From: Nocardioides campestrisoli
GTDB lineage: Bacteria; Actinomycetota; Actinomycetes; Propionibacteriales; Nocardioidaceae
Direction: 5' to 3'
Length of the DNA: 64,000 nucleotides
Assembly: GCF_013624435.2 (NCBI RefSeq)
Contig: NZ_CP061768.1
Location: forward strand, 3,066,001 to 3,130,000
A model generated the notes under the pieces. The model was not told the DNA's origin and did no database searches. It worked only from the letters and a program-made list of their open reading frames with translations. Shown piece by piece: positions 50,350 to 59,908 of this stretch (positions are counted from its first letter, which is position 1; every line of letters begins with the position of its first letter). The position numbers were made by a program, and so were the translations under genes.

Positions 50350-51462
50350 ATGACTGGGGGACTGACGCCTGAGACGACGCCGAAGACCGACGAGCCGACC
50401 ACCGGCCAGAAGGTCGCAGCCGAGACGCTCGGCACCTTCGTACTGGTGCTGGTCGGCGTGTCGGCCCTGCTGTTCAGCACCGGGGACGTCGTGGCGACCG
50501 GGCTCGCGTTCGGCTTCGCCATGCTCGTGCTGGTCGCCGTCCTGGGCCGGATCTCGGGCGGGCACTTCAACCCCGCGATCACCCTGGGCGCCGCGCTCGG
50601 CGGGCGGCTCGCCTGGCGCAGCACGCCGGTCTACCTGGGCGCCCAGCTGCTCGGCGCCATCCTGGCCGGCGGCTGCCTCTTCGGGCTGATGCACGGCTTC
50701 CCCAACTTCGAGCCCGGCAACGCGCTCGGCCCGAACGCCTTCGGCGACCTGTCCCCGAACGGGTACGTCTGGTGGGCCGCGCTGCTCCTCGAGCTGGTGC
50801 TGACCTTCGTCCTGGTCACCGTGGTGCTCAGCGCCACCGACGCCCGCAACTCCGCCCAGGCTGCGCTGGCGCCGGTCGCGATCGGCCTCACCCTGGCGAT
50901 GGTCCACTTCGCCTCCATGCCGGCCACCTACACCTCCGTCAACCCCGCCCGCTCGATCGGGACCGCCCTCTTCTCCGGCACCGACGCGATGGCCCAGCTC
51001 TGGGTCTTCGTGCTCGCCCCGCTGCTCGGTGGTGCGCTCGCCGGGCTCGTCTACCCGCTGGTCTTCGGCCAGGGCGCCCCGGCAGTGCCCGGCTCGGGCC
51101 TCAGCTTCTCCGCGCGGCCCAAGCCGCAGGCCCAGGGCTACCCCCAGCCCGCCCCCGGCGGCGCCTGGCCGGCCCAGCCCCAGCAGCCCGGTCAGCCCGG
51201 GCAGCCGCAGCCCGGCCAGTGGGGTGCTCCCCAGCCCGGTCAGTGGGGCGCACCCGACCCGCAGTGGGGCCAGGCGGCGCCGACCCAGACCCGTCAGCCC
51301 TACCAGGACCCGGGCTACGCGCAGCCGCAGCAGTACCAGCAGCAGCAGCAGCAGCCCCCCGCCCAGGGCGGCCAGTGGGGGGCACCCGCCCCGCAGCAGG
51401 GCTGGGGTGCTCCCGCCTCCGACGAGGAGGACGGGCGGACCCAGATCCGCCCCGGCGGCTGA
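50350..51462 (+). CDS. Aquaporin (MIP family) with long Pro/Gln/Gly-rich cytosolic tail
   Basis: 370 residues. The first 240 form a six-helix MIP channel with both NPA boxes, GGHFNPAIT (Asn74) and TSVNPARS (Asn198). The selectivity filter (His/aromatic versus Gly) cannot be assigned with certainty, so water versus glycerol transport is open. The remaining 130 residues are a low-complexity tail of PQ, WGAP and poly-Gln units ending in EEDGRTQIRPGG. The terminal acidic-Thr-Gln-Ile stretch resembles phosphothreonine sites of actinobacterial Ser/Thr kinases. Tails of this type occur on some actinobacterial membrane proteins. Confidence 0.85.
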   Translation: MTGGLTPETTPKTDEPTTGQKVAAETLGTFVLVLVGVSALLFSTGDVVATGLAFGFAMLVLVAVLGRISGGHFNPAITLGAALGGRLAWRSTPVYLGAQLLGAILAGGCLFGLMHGFPNFEPGNALGPNAFGDLSPNGYVWWAALLLELVLTFVLVTVVLSATDARNSAQAALAPVAIGLTLAMVHFASMPATYTSVNPARSIGTALFSGTDAMAQLWVFVLAPLLGGALAGLVYPLVFGQGAPAVPGSGLSFSARPKPQAQGYPQPAPGGAWPAQPQQPGQPGQPQPGQWGAPQPGQWGAPDPQWGQAAPTQTRQPYQDPGYAQPQQYQQQQQQPPAQGGQWGAPAPQQGWGAPASDEEDGRTQIRPGG

Positions 51463-51474
51463 GGCCCGTCCGGC

Positions 51475-52191
51475 TCACGCGCCGGCGCGGTGCTCCACCA
51501 GCTCGACCCGGCTGGCACCGTCCTGCTCCAGGCTGAGCACCTCCCCGACCTCACGGGCCAGGTAGACGGTCCGTTCGTCCTCCGGGGGGCCGCCGGTGAG
51601 CTCGATCTCCAGGAGCTCGGTGAACCGCCCCGCGGGCACCGTCACCGAGGAGTCCCGCTCGCCGACCCGGACGACCGTGCCCGGCGTCCCGTCGTCCCAC
51701 CACAGCGCGAACGCGTCGCCGCGCCGGGGGGCGGCCGGCATCGCCAGCCCGGCCTCGGCGCCGTCGACACCCGCCTCCCAGACCCCCTGCTCCCCCAGCG
51801 CCCACACGTTGCCGGCGCGGTCCTGGGCGTACCAGCGCAGCTCTGTCGCCTCCGCGGTCCCCGCTCCGTCGGTCTCGGTCCGGGTCTCCACCTGGGTGGC
51901 GGCGATACCCGCCACCTCTCGGGTCCCGCTCAGCACGCGGGTGGTCCGGACGGCCTCGCCGGTGGCGTCCTGGACCTCGAAGGTCCACGTCGCCCCGGGC
52001 GCCAGCGGCAGCCAGGGGTTGTCGATGCCGGTGACGAAGTCGTCCGGCGCCGGGGACGGCGTGGGGATGACCAGCCCGTCCACGCCCGACGGCGGGCTGG
52101 TGCGGGGGGAGCCTCCGCAGCCGACGGCCAGCGCCACCACGAGCAGGAGCCCCGACGCGGTGCGTGCGGCCAGCGACGCCCTGGGACTCAT
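51475..52191 (-). CDS. Lipoprotein of unknown function
   Basis: 238 residues with a lipoprotein signal (LAVGC, Cys25). The mature part is beta-rich, with FVTGIDNPWLPLAPGATWTFEV near residue 52, a segment found in many actinobacterial secreted proteins. A strand pattern of TxVxVETRTE, LRWYAQDRAGNVWALGE and YLAREVGEVLSLE follows. No catalytic motif is recognised. It is convergent with the aquaporin gene (12 bases apart) and divergent from mdh. Confidence 0.7.
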   Translation of the reverse strand: MSPRASLAARTASGLLLVVALAVGCGGSPRTSPPSGVDGLVIPTPSPAPDDFVTGIDNPWLPLAPGATWTFEVQDATGEAVRTTRVLSGTREVAGIAATQVETRTETDGAGTAEATELRWYAQDRAGNVWALGEQGVWEAGVDGAEAGLAMPAAPRRGDAFALWWDDGTPGTVVRVGERDSSVTVPAGRFTELLEIELTGGPPEDERTVYLAREVGEVLSLEQDGASRVELVEHRAGA

Positions 52192-52319
52192 GCCGGCCCA
52201 TGATGCCAGCGCGACCCTGACTCGGTGCCAGCGGGCGAACCCCGGCGTGGGCGCAGCGCCGTCGAGGACTAGAGTCGGGGATCACACCCTGTCCTCGAAT
52301 TCGTGATCCAGGAGTCCTC

Positions 52320-53312
52320 GTGTCCACCTCCGCCCCGCTCAAGGTGGCCGTGACCGGTGCCGCCGGTCAGATCGGCTACAGCCTGCTCTTCCGTCTCGCG
52401 AGCGGTTCGCTGCTCGGCCCCGACCGCCCCATCCAGCTCCAGCTGCTGGAGATCGAGCCCGCGCTCAAGGCGCTCGAGGGTGTCGTCATGGAGCTCGACG
52501 ACTGCGCGTTCCCGACCCTGGCCGGGGTCGAGATCGGCGCCGACCCGGAGAAGATCTTCGACGGCGTCAACCTCGCCCTCCTCGTCGGCGCGCGTCCCCG
52601 CGGCCCGGGCATGGAGCGCGGCGACCTGCTCTCGGCCAACGGCGCGATCTTCACCGCCCAGGGCAAGGCCCTCAACAAGGTCGCCGCGGACGACGTACGC
52701 ATCGGTGTCACCGGCAACCCGGCCAACACCAACGCGCTGATCGCGATGACCAACGCCCCCGACATCCCGAACGAGCGCTTCTCCGCGCTCACCCGCCTCG
52801 ACCACAACCGGGCGATCTCGCAGCTGGCGGCCAAGACCGGCGCCTCGGTGACCGACATCAAGAAGATGACGATCTGGGGCAACCACTCGGCCACCCAGTA
52901 CCCCGACCTCTTCAACGCCGAGGTCAACGGCCAGAACGCCGCGGCCACCGTGGACGACCAGGACTGGCTGGAGAACACCTTCATCCCGACCGTCGCCAAG
53001 CGCGGTGCGGCGATCATCGAGGCCCGGGGCTCCTCCTCGGCCGCCTCCGCCGCCTCCGCCACCATCGACGCCGCCCGTGACTGGCTGCTCGGCAGCGCCG
53101 AGGGCGACTGGGTCTCGATGGCGGTCGCCTCCGACGGCTCCTACGGAGTGCCCGAGGGCATCATCTCTTCCTTCCCCGTCACCACCCGGGACGGCGACTG
53201 GGAGATCGTCCAGGGCCTCGAGGTCAACGACTTCTCCCGCGGCAAGATCGACGCGTCGGTCGCCGAGCTGGAGGACGAGCGCAAGGCGGTCACGGAGCTC
53301 GGGCTGATCTGA
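52320..53312 (+). CDS. mdh: Malate dehydrogenase
   Basis: 330 residues from a GTG with AGGAG 5 bases upstream. [17 protein letters not shown] near residue 15 is the NAD-binding turn of the cytosolic-type (group 2) [15 protein letters not shown] near 137 and [14 protein letters not shown] near 157 give catalytic Asp and Arg, and [11 protein letters not shown] near 184 holds the proton-relay His. A TAGAGT box at 52270 is a likely -10 for a transcript with a leader of about 40 bases. A clear terminator follows. Confidence 0.95.
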   Translation: MSTSAPLKVAVTGAAGQIGYSLLFRLASGSLLGPDRPIQLQLLEIEPALKALEGVVMELDDCAFPTLAGVEIGADPEKIFDGVNLALLVGARPRGPGMERGDLLSANGAIFTAQGKALNKVAADDVRIGVTGNPANTNALIAMTNAPDIPNERFSALTRLDHNRAISQLAAKTGASVTDIKKMTIWGNHSATQYPDLFNAEVNGQNAAATVDDQDWLENTFIPTVAKRGAAIIEARGSSSAASAASATIDAARDWLLGSAEGDWVSMAVASDGSYGVPEGIISSFPVTTRDGDWEIVQGLEVNDFSRGKIDASVAELEDERKAVTELGLI

Positions 53313-53328
53313 CCCGGCTCTTCCGCCC

Positions 53329-53362
53329 GACGGCGTCGGCCCTTCCGGGGGCCGGCGCCGTC
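53329..53362 (+). terminator. Hairpin terminator after mdh
   Basis: A 14-base stem (53329-53342 with 53349-53362, one G-T wobble) with a 6-base loop lies 16 bases after the mdh stop. Confidence 0.78.
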
Positions 53363-53421
53363 TCGCATTTCCCCGCCCCCCCTCCGCCCTCGCCCACCGT
53401 CTCCCCGTCTCCCGTCTCCCG

Positions 53422-53441
53422 CCGCGTGTAACGCTGCGTTA
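53422..53441. repeat. Left arm of a 20-base inverted repeat split by the IS30 element
   Basis: CCGCGTGTAACGCTGCGTTA is repeated in inverse orientation at 54797-54816. The arms lie outside the insertion sequence and contain the inner palindrome TAACGC-T-GCGTTA. Confidence 0.75.
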
Positions 53442-53470
53442 GCGGGTCTACCGCGGCGTTCTGACAAGGG

Positions 53471-54779
53471 GGCGAGGTCTATCGGTCTAAGCAACGGGTC
53501 AGGCTGCTGCCGGTTTGGTCAGCAGTTGGTCCAGCGCTTGGGCTGGGGTTCGCATGTCGAGGGTAGGGCGTGGTCGGGCGTTGAGGCTGGCTGCGATCTG
53601 TTGCAGGTCTACGGCGGTGAATCGGGACAGGTCGGTGCCCTTGGTCAGCCAGTGCCGCAGCAGCCGGTTGGTGTTCTCGTTGGTGCCGCGCTGCCAAGGT
53701 GAGTGCGGGTCGCAGAAGTAGACCGGCATGTTCAACGCGAGCTGGATCTGGTCGTAGCGGGCCATCTCGACGCCACGGTCCCAGGTCAGCGAGCGACGCA
53801 GGTGCTCGGGCAGCGCGGACATCTCAGCGATCATCGCCTGGGCGACCGACTCGGAGTCGTGCCGGCCGGGCAGGTGCAGCAGCATCGTGAACCGGGTCGA
53901 CCGCTCGACCAGGGTCCCGACCGCGACCCCGCCGTTGATGCCCATCACCAGATCGCCCTCCCAGTGCCCGGGTACGGCCCGGTCGGTGACCTCGGGTGGG
54001 CGCTGGCTGATCGTGAACGCATCCCGGTACGGGCTGTTGGACCTCTTGGCCCCGCCCTGGGGTTTGCGACGGGCCCGCTTGGTCGACAGCTGCCGGTGCA
54101 GGTCTTGGCGCAACGACCCACGCGTCTGGACGTACAAGGCCTGGTAGATCGTCTCGTGCGACACCCGACCCATGATCACGTGCGGCGACTCCTCACCCAG
54201 CACCCGGGCGATCAGCCGCGGGGACCACCCGGCGTCCATCCAGTCCTCGATCCGCCGGCACAGGCCGGGGTTCTCGACCAGCCGGAACTCCTTGGGACGA
54301 CGACGACGCTCGTGCGCGGCACGGTGCGCCACCGGCCCCCAGTAGGTGCCGTCGGGGCCACGGTTGCGCGTGACCTCGCGACTGACCACTGACTTGTCCC
54401 GTCCGATCGCCCGCCCGATCCGGCCGTAGGACCAGCTCGCCTGCAGACCTGCCGCGATCACCGCCCGGTCCTCACCACTCAAGGGCCGTCGCGGGCGTGG
54501 CAGCTCGTCGGCGCCGCGCCCGCCCGGCGTGCGGGCAGGCGCGGTGCCGGGCAGACCACCCACCGTGCCGTACTGGATCACTGGACTCACAAGCCCCGAG
54601 GATTGCCACCACACCGTGCCGGCCCGCTCCGACACACCGGCACCACGGCAGGCCGCCTTGATCGACAGCCCCGCGCACACCAGCTCGAAGAACTCTTCGC
54701 GTTGCTCGTAAGACACATGCCGCTTCGGCATCTACAACACCACCATTCGTTGGCGTTGCTTCGACCGACTGACTCCGCC
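53471..54779. mobile_element. IS30-family insertion sequence
   Basis: The element is 1309 bases. Imperfect 26-base terminal inverted repeats (21 of 26 match) lie at 53471-53496 and 54754-54779, each ending inward in AAGCAACG. The element is flanked on both sides by GGG (53468-53470 and 54780-54782), a 3-base target duplication as expected for IS30. It encodes one intact transposase on the minus strand. It has landed between the arms of an older 20-base inverted repeat. Confidence 0.85.
53499..54731 (-). CDS. IS30-family transposase
   Basis: 410 residues, intact. The N-terminal third has helix-turn-helix motifs (SYEQREEFFELVCAGLSIKAACRGAGVSERAGTVWWQ and RPLSGEDRAVIAAGLQASWSYGRIGRAIGRDKSVVSREVTRN). 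The DDE core is complete: GHWEGDLVMG (first Asp), LTWDRGVEMA (second Asp) and HSPWQRGTNENTNRLLR (Glu), the exact IS30 spacing. Length and frame suggest an active enzyme. It reads toward mdh but a terminator and 186 bases separate the two. Confidence 0.93.
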   Translation of the reverse strand: MPKRHVSYEQREEFFELVCAGLSIKAACRGAGVSERAGTVWWQSSGLVSPVIQYGTVGGLPGTAPARTPGGRGADELPRPRRPLSGEDRAVIAAGLQASWSYGRIGRAIGRDKSVVSREVTRNRGPDGTYWGPVAHRAAHERRRRPKEFRLVENPGLCRRIEDWMDAGWSPRLIARVLGEESPHVIMGRVSHETIYQALYVQTRGSLRQDLHRQLSTKRARRKPQGGAKRSNSPYRDAFTISQRPPEVTDRAVPGHWEGDLVMGINGGVAVGTLVERSTRFTMLLHLPGRHDSESVAQAMIAEMSALPEHLRRSLTWDRGVEMARYDQIQLALNMPVYFCDPHSPWQRGTNENTNRLLRHWLTKGTDLSRFTAVDLQQIAASLNARPRPTLDMRTPAQALDQLLTKPAAA

Positions 54780-54796
54780 GGGCGAGTTGGACGCCA

Positions 54797-54816
54797 TAAC
54801 GCAGCGTTACACGCGG
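54797..54816. repeat. Right arm of the 20-base inverted repeat split by the IS30 element
   Basis: This is the perfect reverse complement of 53422-53441. Without the insertion, the arms would be about 43 bases apart, making an 83-base palindromic unit. Confidence 0.75.
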
Positions 54817-54859
54817 TCTGGAGGGCGCTGGAGGGCGCCGGCGGCAGGACGGCGCGGGG

Positions 54860-55240
54860 TCAGACCGGCTGGTCGGGGATCGAGCTGGCCAGGGCCAGCA
54901 GCGCCGCCCCGACGGCGGTCATCAGGCCGGCGTCGATTCCCTTGTTGCGCACCGCGAGCATCCCGGCGTCACGGCTGGGCAGCAGCACCCGGACGACCGC
55001 GGCCACCAGGAGCACACCGCCGAAGAGCCGGACGCCGGTGCGCCACGGCCCGACGGAGACGACGACCAGGGCGACCGCGGCGATCACCAGGAAGAGCAGG
55101 TAGAACGCGCCGCCGATGGTGGAGGGGTAGGTCCGCTCCTCCGGGACCTCGGGCGCGTCCTCGCGCACCTCGCCGTCGACGAGCGCCTCCGCCGAGACCG
55201 GCGGGACGTCCTCGGGAGGCGTGAGGTCGCTGGAGCTCAC
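54860..55240 (-). CDS. DUF3017 membrane protein next to folD
   Basis: 126 residues: an acidic N-terminus of about 40 residues, then three hydrophobic helices ([36 protein letters not shown] and a C-terminal one) with the conserved RNKGID loop between helices 2 and 3. Actinobacterial DUF3017 proteins have this pattern and are normally found directly after folD, as here. The GTG start overlaps the folD stop by 4 bases. Its function is unknown. Confidence 0.8.
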   Translation of the reverse strand: MSSSDLTPPEDVPPVSAEALVDGEVREDAPEVPEERTYPSTIGGAFYLLFLVIAAVALVVVSVGPWRTGVRLFGGVLLVAAVVRVLLPSRDAGMLAVRNKGIDAGLMTAVGAALLALASSIPDQPV

Positions 55241-56100
55241 GCGTCGCGCTCCGCCGCCTGCTTCTCAGCCAGGGTGACGATGTTGGACAGCAGCATGGCG
55301 CGGGTCATCGGACCCACTCCCCCGGGGTTCGGCGAGACCCAGCCCGCGGTCTCCCAGACGTCGGGAGCGACATCTCCGGCGAGCTTGCCGTCGACCCGGG
55401 AGACCCCGACGTCGAGCACCGCGGCACCCGTCTTGACCATGTCCGCGGTGATGATCCCCGGCACCCCGGCCGCGGCGACCACGATGTCGGCGGACCGCAC
55501 GTGCGCGGCCAGGTCGACGGTCCCGGTGTGGCACAGCGTCACCGTGGCGTTCTCGGTACGCCGGGTCAGCAGCAGCCCCAGCGGCCGGCCCACGGTCACG
55601 CCTCGGCCGACCACGACGACCTCCGCGCCGGCGATCGGCACCGCGTGGCGCCGCAGCAGCTCGACGATCCCGAACGGCGTGCACGGCAGCGGGGCCTCGT
55701 GCCCGAGCACGAGCCACCCGAGGTTGGTCGGGTGCAGGCCGTCGGCGTCCTTGGCCGGGTCGATCAGCCCGAGCACCCGGTTCTCGTCGCGGCCCTTCGG
55801 CAGCGGCAGCTGCACGATGTAGCCGGTGCAGGCCGGGTCCGCGTTCAGGCCCCGGACCGCCTCCTCGATCTCCTCCTGGGAGGCGGTCGCCGGGAGGTCC
55901 ACCCGGATCGACTCGATCCCGACCTCGGCACAGTCCTTGTGCTTGCCGTTGACGTACCACCGCGAGCCCGGGTCGTCGCCGACCAGCACGGTGCCCAGCC
56001 CGGGGTGGATGCCGCGCTCCTTGAGCGCGGCCACCCGCACGGTGAGCTCCTGCTTGATCGCCGCTGCGGTCGCCGTCCCGTCGAGCCTGAGTGCAGTCAC
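55237..56100 (-). CDS. folD: Methylenetetrahydrofolate dehydrogenase/cyclohydrolase
   Basis: 287 residues, the bifunctional form. [14 protein letters not shown] places the catalytic Lys at 53 (YxxxK), and [15 protein letters not shown] and [13 protein letters not shown] line the folate pocket. [20 protein letters not shown] is the NADP site, and [12 protein letters not shown] closes the protein. It supplies 10-formyl-THF, the cofactor used by the adjacent purN and purH products. A TACACT box 6 bases before the GTG suggests a leaderless transcript. Confidence 0.95.
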   Translation of the reverse strand: MTALRLDGTATAAAIKQELTVRVAALKERGIHPGLGTVLVGDDPGSRWYVNGKHKDCAEVGIESIRVDLPATASQEEIEEAVRGLNADPACTGYIVQLPLPKGRDENRVLGLIDPAKDADGLHPTNLGWLVLGHEAPLPCTPFGIVELLRRHAVPIAGAEVVVVGRGVTVGRPLGLLLTRRTENATVTLCHTGTVDLAAHVRSADIVVAAAGVPGIITADMVKTGAAVLDVGVSRVDGKLAGDVAPDVWETAGWVSPNPGGVGPMTRAMLLSNIVTLAEKQAAERDA

Positions 56101-56106
56101 GGGGTC

Positions 56107-56112
56107 AGTGTA
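56107..56112 (-). promoter_or_regulatory. Leaderless -10 element for folD
   Basis: On the minus strand TACACT is 6 bases before the GTG of folD. It lies in the 42-base gap after purH. Confidence 0.55.
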
Positions 56113-56142
56113 GGGATGCCGGGGTCCGGGCCGGGTCGCCGG

Positions 56143-57717
56143 TCAGTGGAAGAAGTGCCGGGTGCCGGTGAAGTACGTCGTCACGCCGGCAGCGGCCAGC
56201 GCCTCGACCACCTCGGGGTCGCGGACCGAGCCGCCGGGCGCGACGATCGCCCGGACGCCGGCGTCGACCAGGATCTGCGGACCGTCGGCGAACGGGAAGA
56301 ACGCGTCCGAGGCCGCGACCGAGCCGGCCGCCCGCTCGCCGGCCCGCTCCACGGCGAGACGGCAGGAGTCGACCCGGTTGACCTGGCCCATCCCGACGCC
56401 GACGGAGGCCCCGTCGGAGGCGAGCAGGATGGCGTTGGACTTCACCGAGCGGCAGGCGCGCCAGGCGAACTCCAGGTCGGCGAGCACGTCGGCGGTGGCG
56501 GGCTCGCCGGCCACCAGCCGCCAGGCGGCGGGGTCGTCCCCGCCCTCGGCCACCACGGCCTCGACGTCGTCGCGCTGCTGGACCAGCAGCCCGCCGGAGA
56601 TCGGCCGCAGGTCGGTGCCGGAGCCGCCGCGCGGGGCGCACTCGAGCAGCCGGATGTTCTTCTTCGCGGCCAGCACCTCGACCGCGCCCTCCTCGTAGCC
56701 GGGGGCGACGACGACTTCGGTGAAGACCTCGGCGACCTGTCGCGCCATCTCCACCGAGACCGGCACGTTGGTGGCGATCACCCCGCCGAACGCCGAGACC
56801 GGGTCGCAGGCGTGCGCCTTGCGGTGCGCGTCCGCGACGTCGTCGCCCACGGCGATGCCGCACGGGTTGGCGTGCTTGATGATCGCGACCGCCGGCTTCC
56901 CGAAGTCGTACGCCGCCCGGCGGGCCGCGTCGGCGTCGACGTAGTTGTTGTAGGACATCTCCTTGCCGTGCAGCTGGACCGCCTGCGCCAGCCCGGGCTC
57001 GCCCACCTGGCCGTCGGTGTAGAGGGCGGCGGCCTGGTGCGGGTTCTCGCCGTAGCGGAGCACCGCCTGCTTCTGCCAGGTGGCGCCCATCCAGGCCGGG
57101 AAGCCGGTGCCCTCACCGGTGTCGGTGAGCACGTTGCCCATCCACGAGGCGACGGCCACGTCGTACGTCGCGGTGTGCACGAAGGCCTCGGCCGCCAGCT
57201 GCTGGCGCTCGGCCAGGGTGAACCCGCCGGCGGAGGCGGCGGCCAGGACGTCGGCGTACCGCTGCGGCGAGGTCACGATCGCCACCGAGGGGTGGTTCTT
57301 GGCCGCCGCACGGACCATCGAGGGCCCGCCGATGTCGATCTGCTCCACGCACTCGTCCGGCGTCGCGCCGGAGGCGACGGTCTGGGTGAACGGGTAGAGG
57401 TTGCAGACCACCAGGTCGAACGGCTCCACGTCCAGCTCGGCGAGCTGGGCCACGTGGCTCTCCAGCCGGCGGTCGGCCAGGATCCCGGCGTGCACCCGCG
57501 GGTGCAGGGTCTTGACCCGCCCGTCGAGGCACTCGGGGAAGCCGGTGAGCTCCTCCACCCGGGTGACCGGCAGGCCGAGGCCCTCGATCAGTGCGGCGGA
57601 GCCGCCGGTCGAGACGAGGGCGACCCCGGCCTCGTGCAGGCCGCGGACCAGGTCGTCGAGACCGGTCTTGTCGTAGACGGACACGAGTGCGCGGCGGAGC
57701 TGGATGCGGTCGGACAC
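56143..57717 (-). CDS. purH: Bifunctional AICAR formyltransferase/IMP cyclohydrolase
   Basis: 524 residues from the GTG at 57717 with GAGGAG 9 bases upstream; a 30-codon extension is not supported. The N-terminal IMP cyclohydrolase domain has [41 protein letters not shown] and [15 protein letters not shown]. The C-terminal AICAR transformylase has [27 protein letters not shown] (catalytic Lys-His) and DAFFPFADG. It performs the last two steps of IMP synthesis. It lies between purN and folD on the same strand. Confidence 0.95.
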   Translation of the reverse strand: MSDRIQLRRALVSVYDKTGLDDLVRGLHEAGVALVSTGGSAALIEGLGLPVTRVEELTGFPECLDGRVKTLHPRVHAGILADRRLESHVAQLAELDVEPFDLVVCNLYPFTQTVASGATPDECVEQIDIGGPSMVRAAAKNHPSVAIVTSPQRYADVLAAASAGGFTLAERQQLAAEAFVHTATYDVAVASWMGNVLTDTGEGTGFPAWMGATWQKQAVLRYGENPHQAAALYTDGQVGEPGLAQAVQLHGKEMSYNNYVDADAARRAAYDFGKPAVAIIKHANPCGIAVGDDVADAHRKAHACDPVSAFGGVIATNVPVSVEMARQVAEVFTEVVVAPGYEEGAVEVLAAKKNIRLLECAPRGGSGTDLRPISGGLLVQQRDDVEAVVAEGGDDPAAWRLVAGEPATADVLADLEFAWRACRSVKSNAILLASDGASVGVGMGQVNRVDSCRLAVERAGERAAGSVAASDAFFPFADGPQILVDAGVRAIVAPGGSVRDPEVVEALAAAGVTTYFTGTRHFFH

Positions 57718-57832
57718 GGTGGGTGACTCCTCGTCGGGGTAGCGGACGGACGAGAGGGCACCCAGGCGTTCGATGCCACTCGACGTCACTCCCTGGTGGT
57801 GACCCACCTGCGCCAGTCGTGTGTGGCCCAGC

Positions 57833-58465
57833 CTACGTGGCCGGGCCCCCGAAACGCACGCTGCGTCCCTCGACCTGCAGCCCCTCCCGGGCGATCCGCC
57901 CGACCGCGTCCACGAGCATGGCCCGCTCGGCGACCTTGATCCGCTCGTGCAGGCTCGCCACGTCGTCGTCGTCGGCCACCGGCACCGCCGACTGGCTGAT
58001 GATCGGGCCGGTGTCGACCCCGCCGTCCACGACGAACAGGGTGCAGCCGGTGACCTTCACGCCGTACGCCAGGGCGTCGGCCGGGCCGCGCACGCCGGGG
58101 AACGCCGGCGAGAGCGCCGGGTGGGTGTTGACGACCCGGTCGGGGAAGGCGGCGAGGAACTCCTCGCTGAGCAGCTTCATGAACCCGGCCAGCACCACCA
58201 GGTCTGGCTCGAAGCCGGCGACCGCCGCGGTCACCGCCCGGTCCCACTCGGCGCGCGACTCGAAGTGCGAGAGCTGCTTGACGAAGGTGGGCACCCCGTG
58301 GCCCTCGGCCCGTGCGAGCCCCTCGATGTCGGGCCGGTCGGCGCCGACGGCGACCACCCGGGCGCCGTACGACGGGTCCTCGCACGCGTCCAGCAGCGCC
58401 TGGAGGTTGGTGCCGGACCCGGAGACGAGGACGACGAGGCGCGCGGGCGCGGAGGGACTGGCCAC
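57833..58465 (-). CDS. purN: Phosphoribosylglycinamide formyltransferase (GART)
   Basis: 210 residues. [19 protein letters not shown] near the N-terminus binds the phosphate, and [10 protein letters not shown] is typical. [14 protein letters not shown] (HPxLxPAFPG) contains the catalytic Asn-His, and [19 protein letters not shown] carries the catalytic Asp. It formylates GAR with 10-formyl-THF in purine synthesis. A TAGACT box 6 bases before the GTG indicates its own leaderless promoter at the end of the upstream membrane-protein gene. Confidence 0.95.
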   Translation of the reverse strand: MASPSAPARLVVLVSGSGTNLQALLDACEDPSYGARVVAVGADRPDIEGLARAEGHGVPTFVKQLSHFESRAEWDRAVTAAVAGFEPDLVVLAGFMKLLSEEFLAAFPDRVVNTHPALSPAFPGVRGPADALAYGVKVTGCTLFVVDGGVDTGPIISQSAVPVADDDDVASLHERIKVAERAMLVDAVGRIAREGLQVEGRSVRFGGPAT

Positions 58466-58471
58466 GCCGCG

Positions 58472-58477
58472 AGTCTA
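58472..58477 (-). promoter_or_regulatory. Leaderless -10 element for purN
   Basis: On the minus strand TAGACT is 6 bases before the GTG of purN. It overlaps the stop codon of the preceding gene. Confidence 0.55.
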
Positions 58478-59749
58478 GTGACCCTCGAGCTCCTCGGCGT
58501 CGGCCGGCACCGAGGTGTGCCGCTGCCACCAGGTGATGGCCAGCCCGCCGACCAGCCCGCCCACGCCCATCGCGGTGATCAGGTGGAAGAGGACCTCGGA
58601 GGTGAACGGCCCGACGAACCGCATCCGCCCGGGCCCGGCCGCGCCCCCGGCCAGCGAGGTCAGGAGGGTGAGCACCAGCCCGGCGACGATCCCGCCGCCG
58701 CAACCGCGCAGCGCCCCGTGGTCCCAGCGCAGCGTCGGGCGGCGGCGCTGCACCCGGACGGCGGCCGCCGCGGCCACCGCGGCCGGCACCAGCAGGACGA
58801 GCGTGGGCCAGGCCACCGGGGTGCCCTGCTCGGGCAGCGCCGCGAGCAGGGGGAGCATCGGCAGGGGTCCCAGCACCACGACGCCCGGCGAGACGACGGT
58901 GGCTCCCCCGACCGCGAACCCGGGACCGGCCAGGAACGCGCCGGCACACAGGACGGCGTTGGGCACCAGCGCCAGGGTGACCAGGACCAGGAGCACCGAC
59001 TCGCCGGGCGAGGTGCCCAGCTGCTCCACCATGTTGGCCGCGGCGCCCAGGTCGAGCAGGAGCGCGGCGACGAGCAGCAGCGCGGCGACGCCGAGCTGGA
59101 GCAGGACGGCCGAGCGGGCGGTCGCGGCGCCGTGGCGCACGACCGGCGACAGGGCGGAGGCCCACACCGCGGCCCGGCCGGAGCCGATGGCCACCGCGGG
59201 CGCGGCGACCAGGAGGCTGAGCGCCAGCACCCAGAGCAGGACCGGACCGCCGGCGGAGGGGAAGTCGTCCCCGACCGCGCGGCCGACCACCGAGGCGACC
59301 GCGGTGTAGCCGGCCGCGAACCCGGTGACCGCCACCGGCACCGTCCAGTCGCGCTCCCCGTCCGCGAGCCGGTGCACGTCGGGACCGTGGCCCCACAGCG
59401 ACTCCCCGAGGCGGCGACCCGAGCGCCAGGTGCTCCAGCAGGCGAGCAGGGTGAGCCCCAGCGGCACCAGGGTCACCGGTACGCCGGAGACCTCGACACC
59501 CGAGCCGTGGGCCACCAGCCACGCCCCGGCGGCCACGGCGAGGGCGTCGCGCGGCTCCCCGTGGGCGCCCGCGTCGCTCAGGTACCAGCCGAGCAGGGTG
59601 AGCAGGGCCGCCAGGACCAGCGTGAGCGTTGCGGCCAGGAGACCGGAGACCACGGCCAGCAGCAGCACCGGACGGCGCCGCCGCCCAGGCTCCGGCTGGT
59701 CCGGGGTGGTTCGTTCCCGGACGGCGGAGGAGGAGAGCAGGGAGGTCAT
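58475..59749 (-). CDS. Polytopic membrane protein (DUF6350-like)
   Basis: 424 residues from the ATG at 59749. It is very hydrophobic, with about ten membrane segments. LLTLLGWYLSDAGAHGEPRDALAVAAGAWLVAHGSGVEVSGVPVTLVPLGLT-type sequence (residues about 45-105) and DDFPSAGGPVLLWVL near 160 match the actinobacterial family usually placed beside purN. No transport or enzymatic motif is seen, and the function is unknown. It ends 10 bases before purN begins. Confidence 0.72.
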   Translation of the reverse strand: MTSLLSSSAVRERTTPDQPEPGRRRRPVLLLAVVSGLLAATLTLVLAALLTLLGWYLSDAGAHGEPRDALAVAAGAWLVAHGSGVEVSGVPVTLVPLGLTLLACWSTWRSGRRLGESLWGHGPDVHRLADGERDWTVPVAVTGFAAGYTAVASVVGRAVGDDFPSAGGPVLLWVLALSLLVAAPAVAIGSGRAAVWASALSPVVRHGAATARSAVLLQLGVAALLLVAALLLDLGAAANMVEQLGTSPGESVLLVLVTLALVPNAVLCAGAFLAGPGFAVGGATVVSPGVVVLGPLPMLPLLAALPEQGTPVAWPTLVLLVPAAVAAAAAVRVQRRRPTLRWDHGALRGCGGGIVAGLVLTLLTSLAGGAAGPGRMRFVGPFTSEVLFHLITAMGVGGLVGGLAITWWQRHTSVPADAEELEGH

Positions 59750-59908
59750 GGCCCTGCCATCATCGCTCCGGCGACTGGCTCCCCGGCGCAGGCACGCCGT
59801 CCTCGCCGCGGCCCGGCACCGAGACCGGGCAACGTTCCTCACACTCCTGCTCCGGGCATCCCGGGTCGCCTGCGCGCGGCCTTGCTCCTCCCGTACCGTG
59901 GAGTCGCC

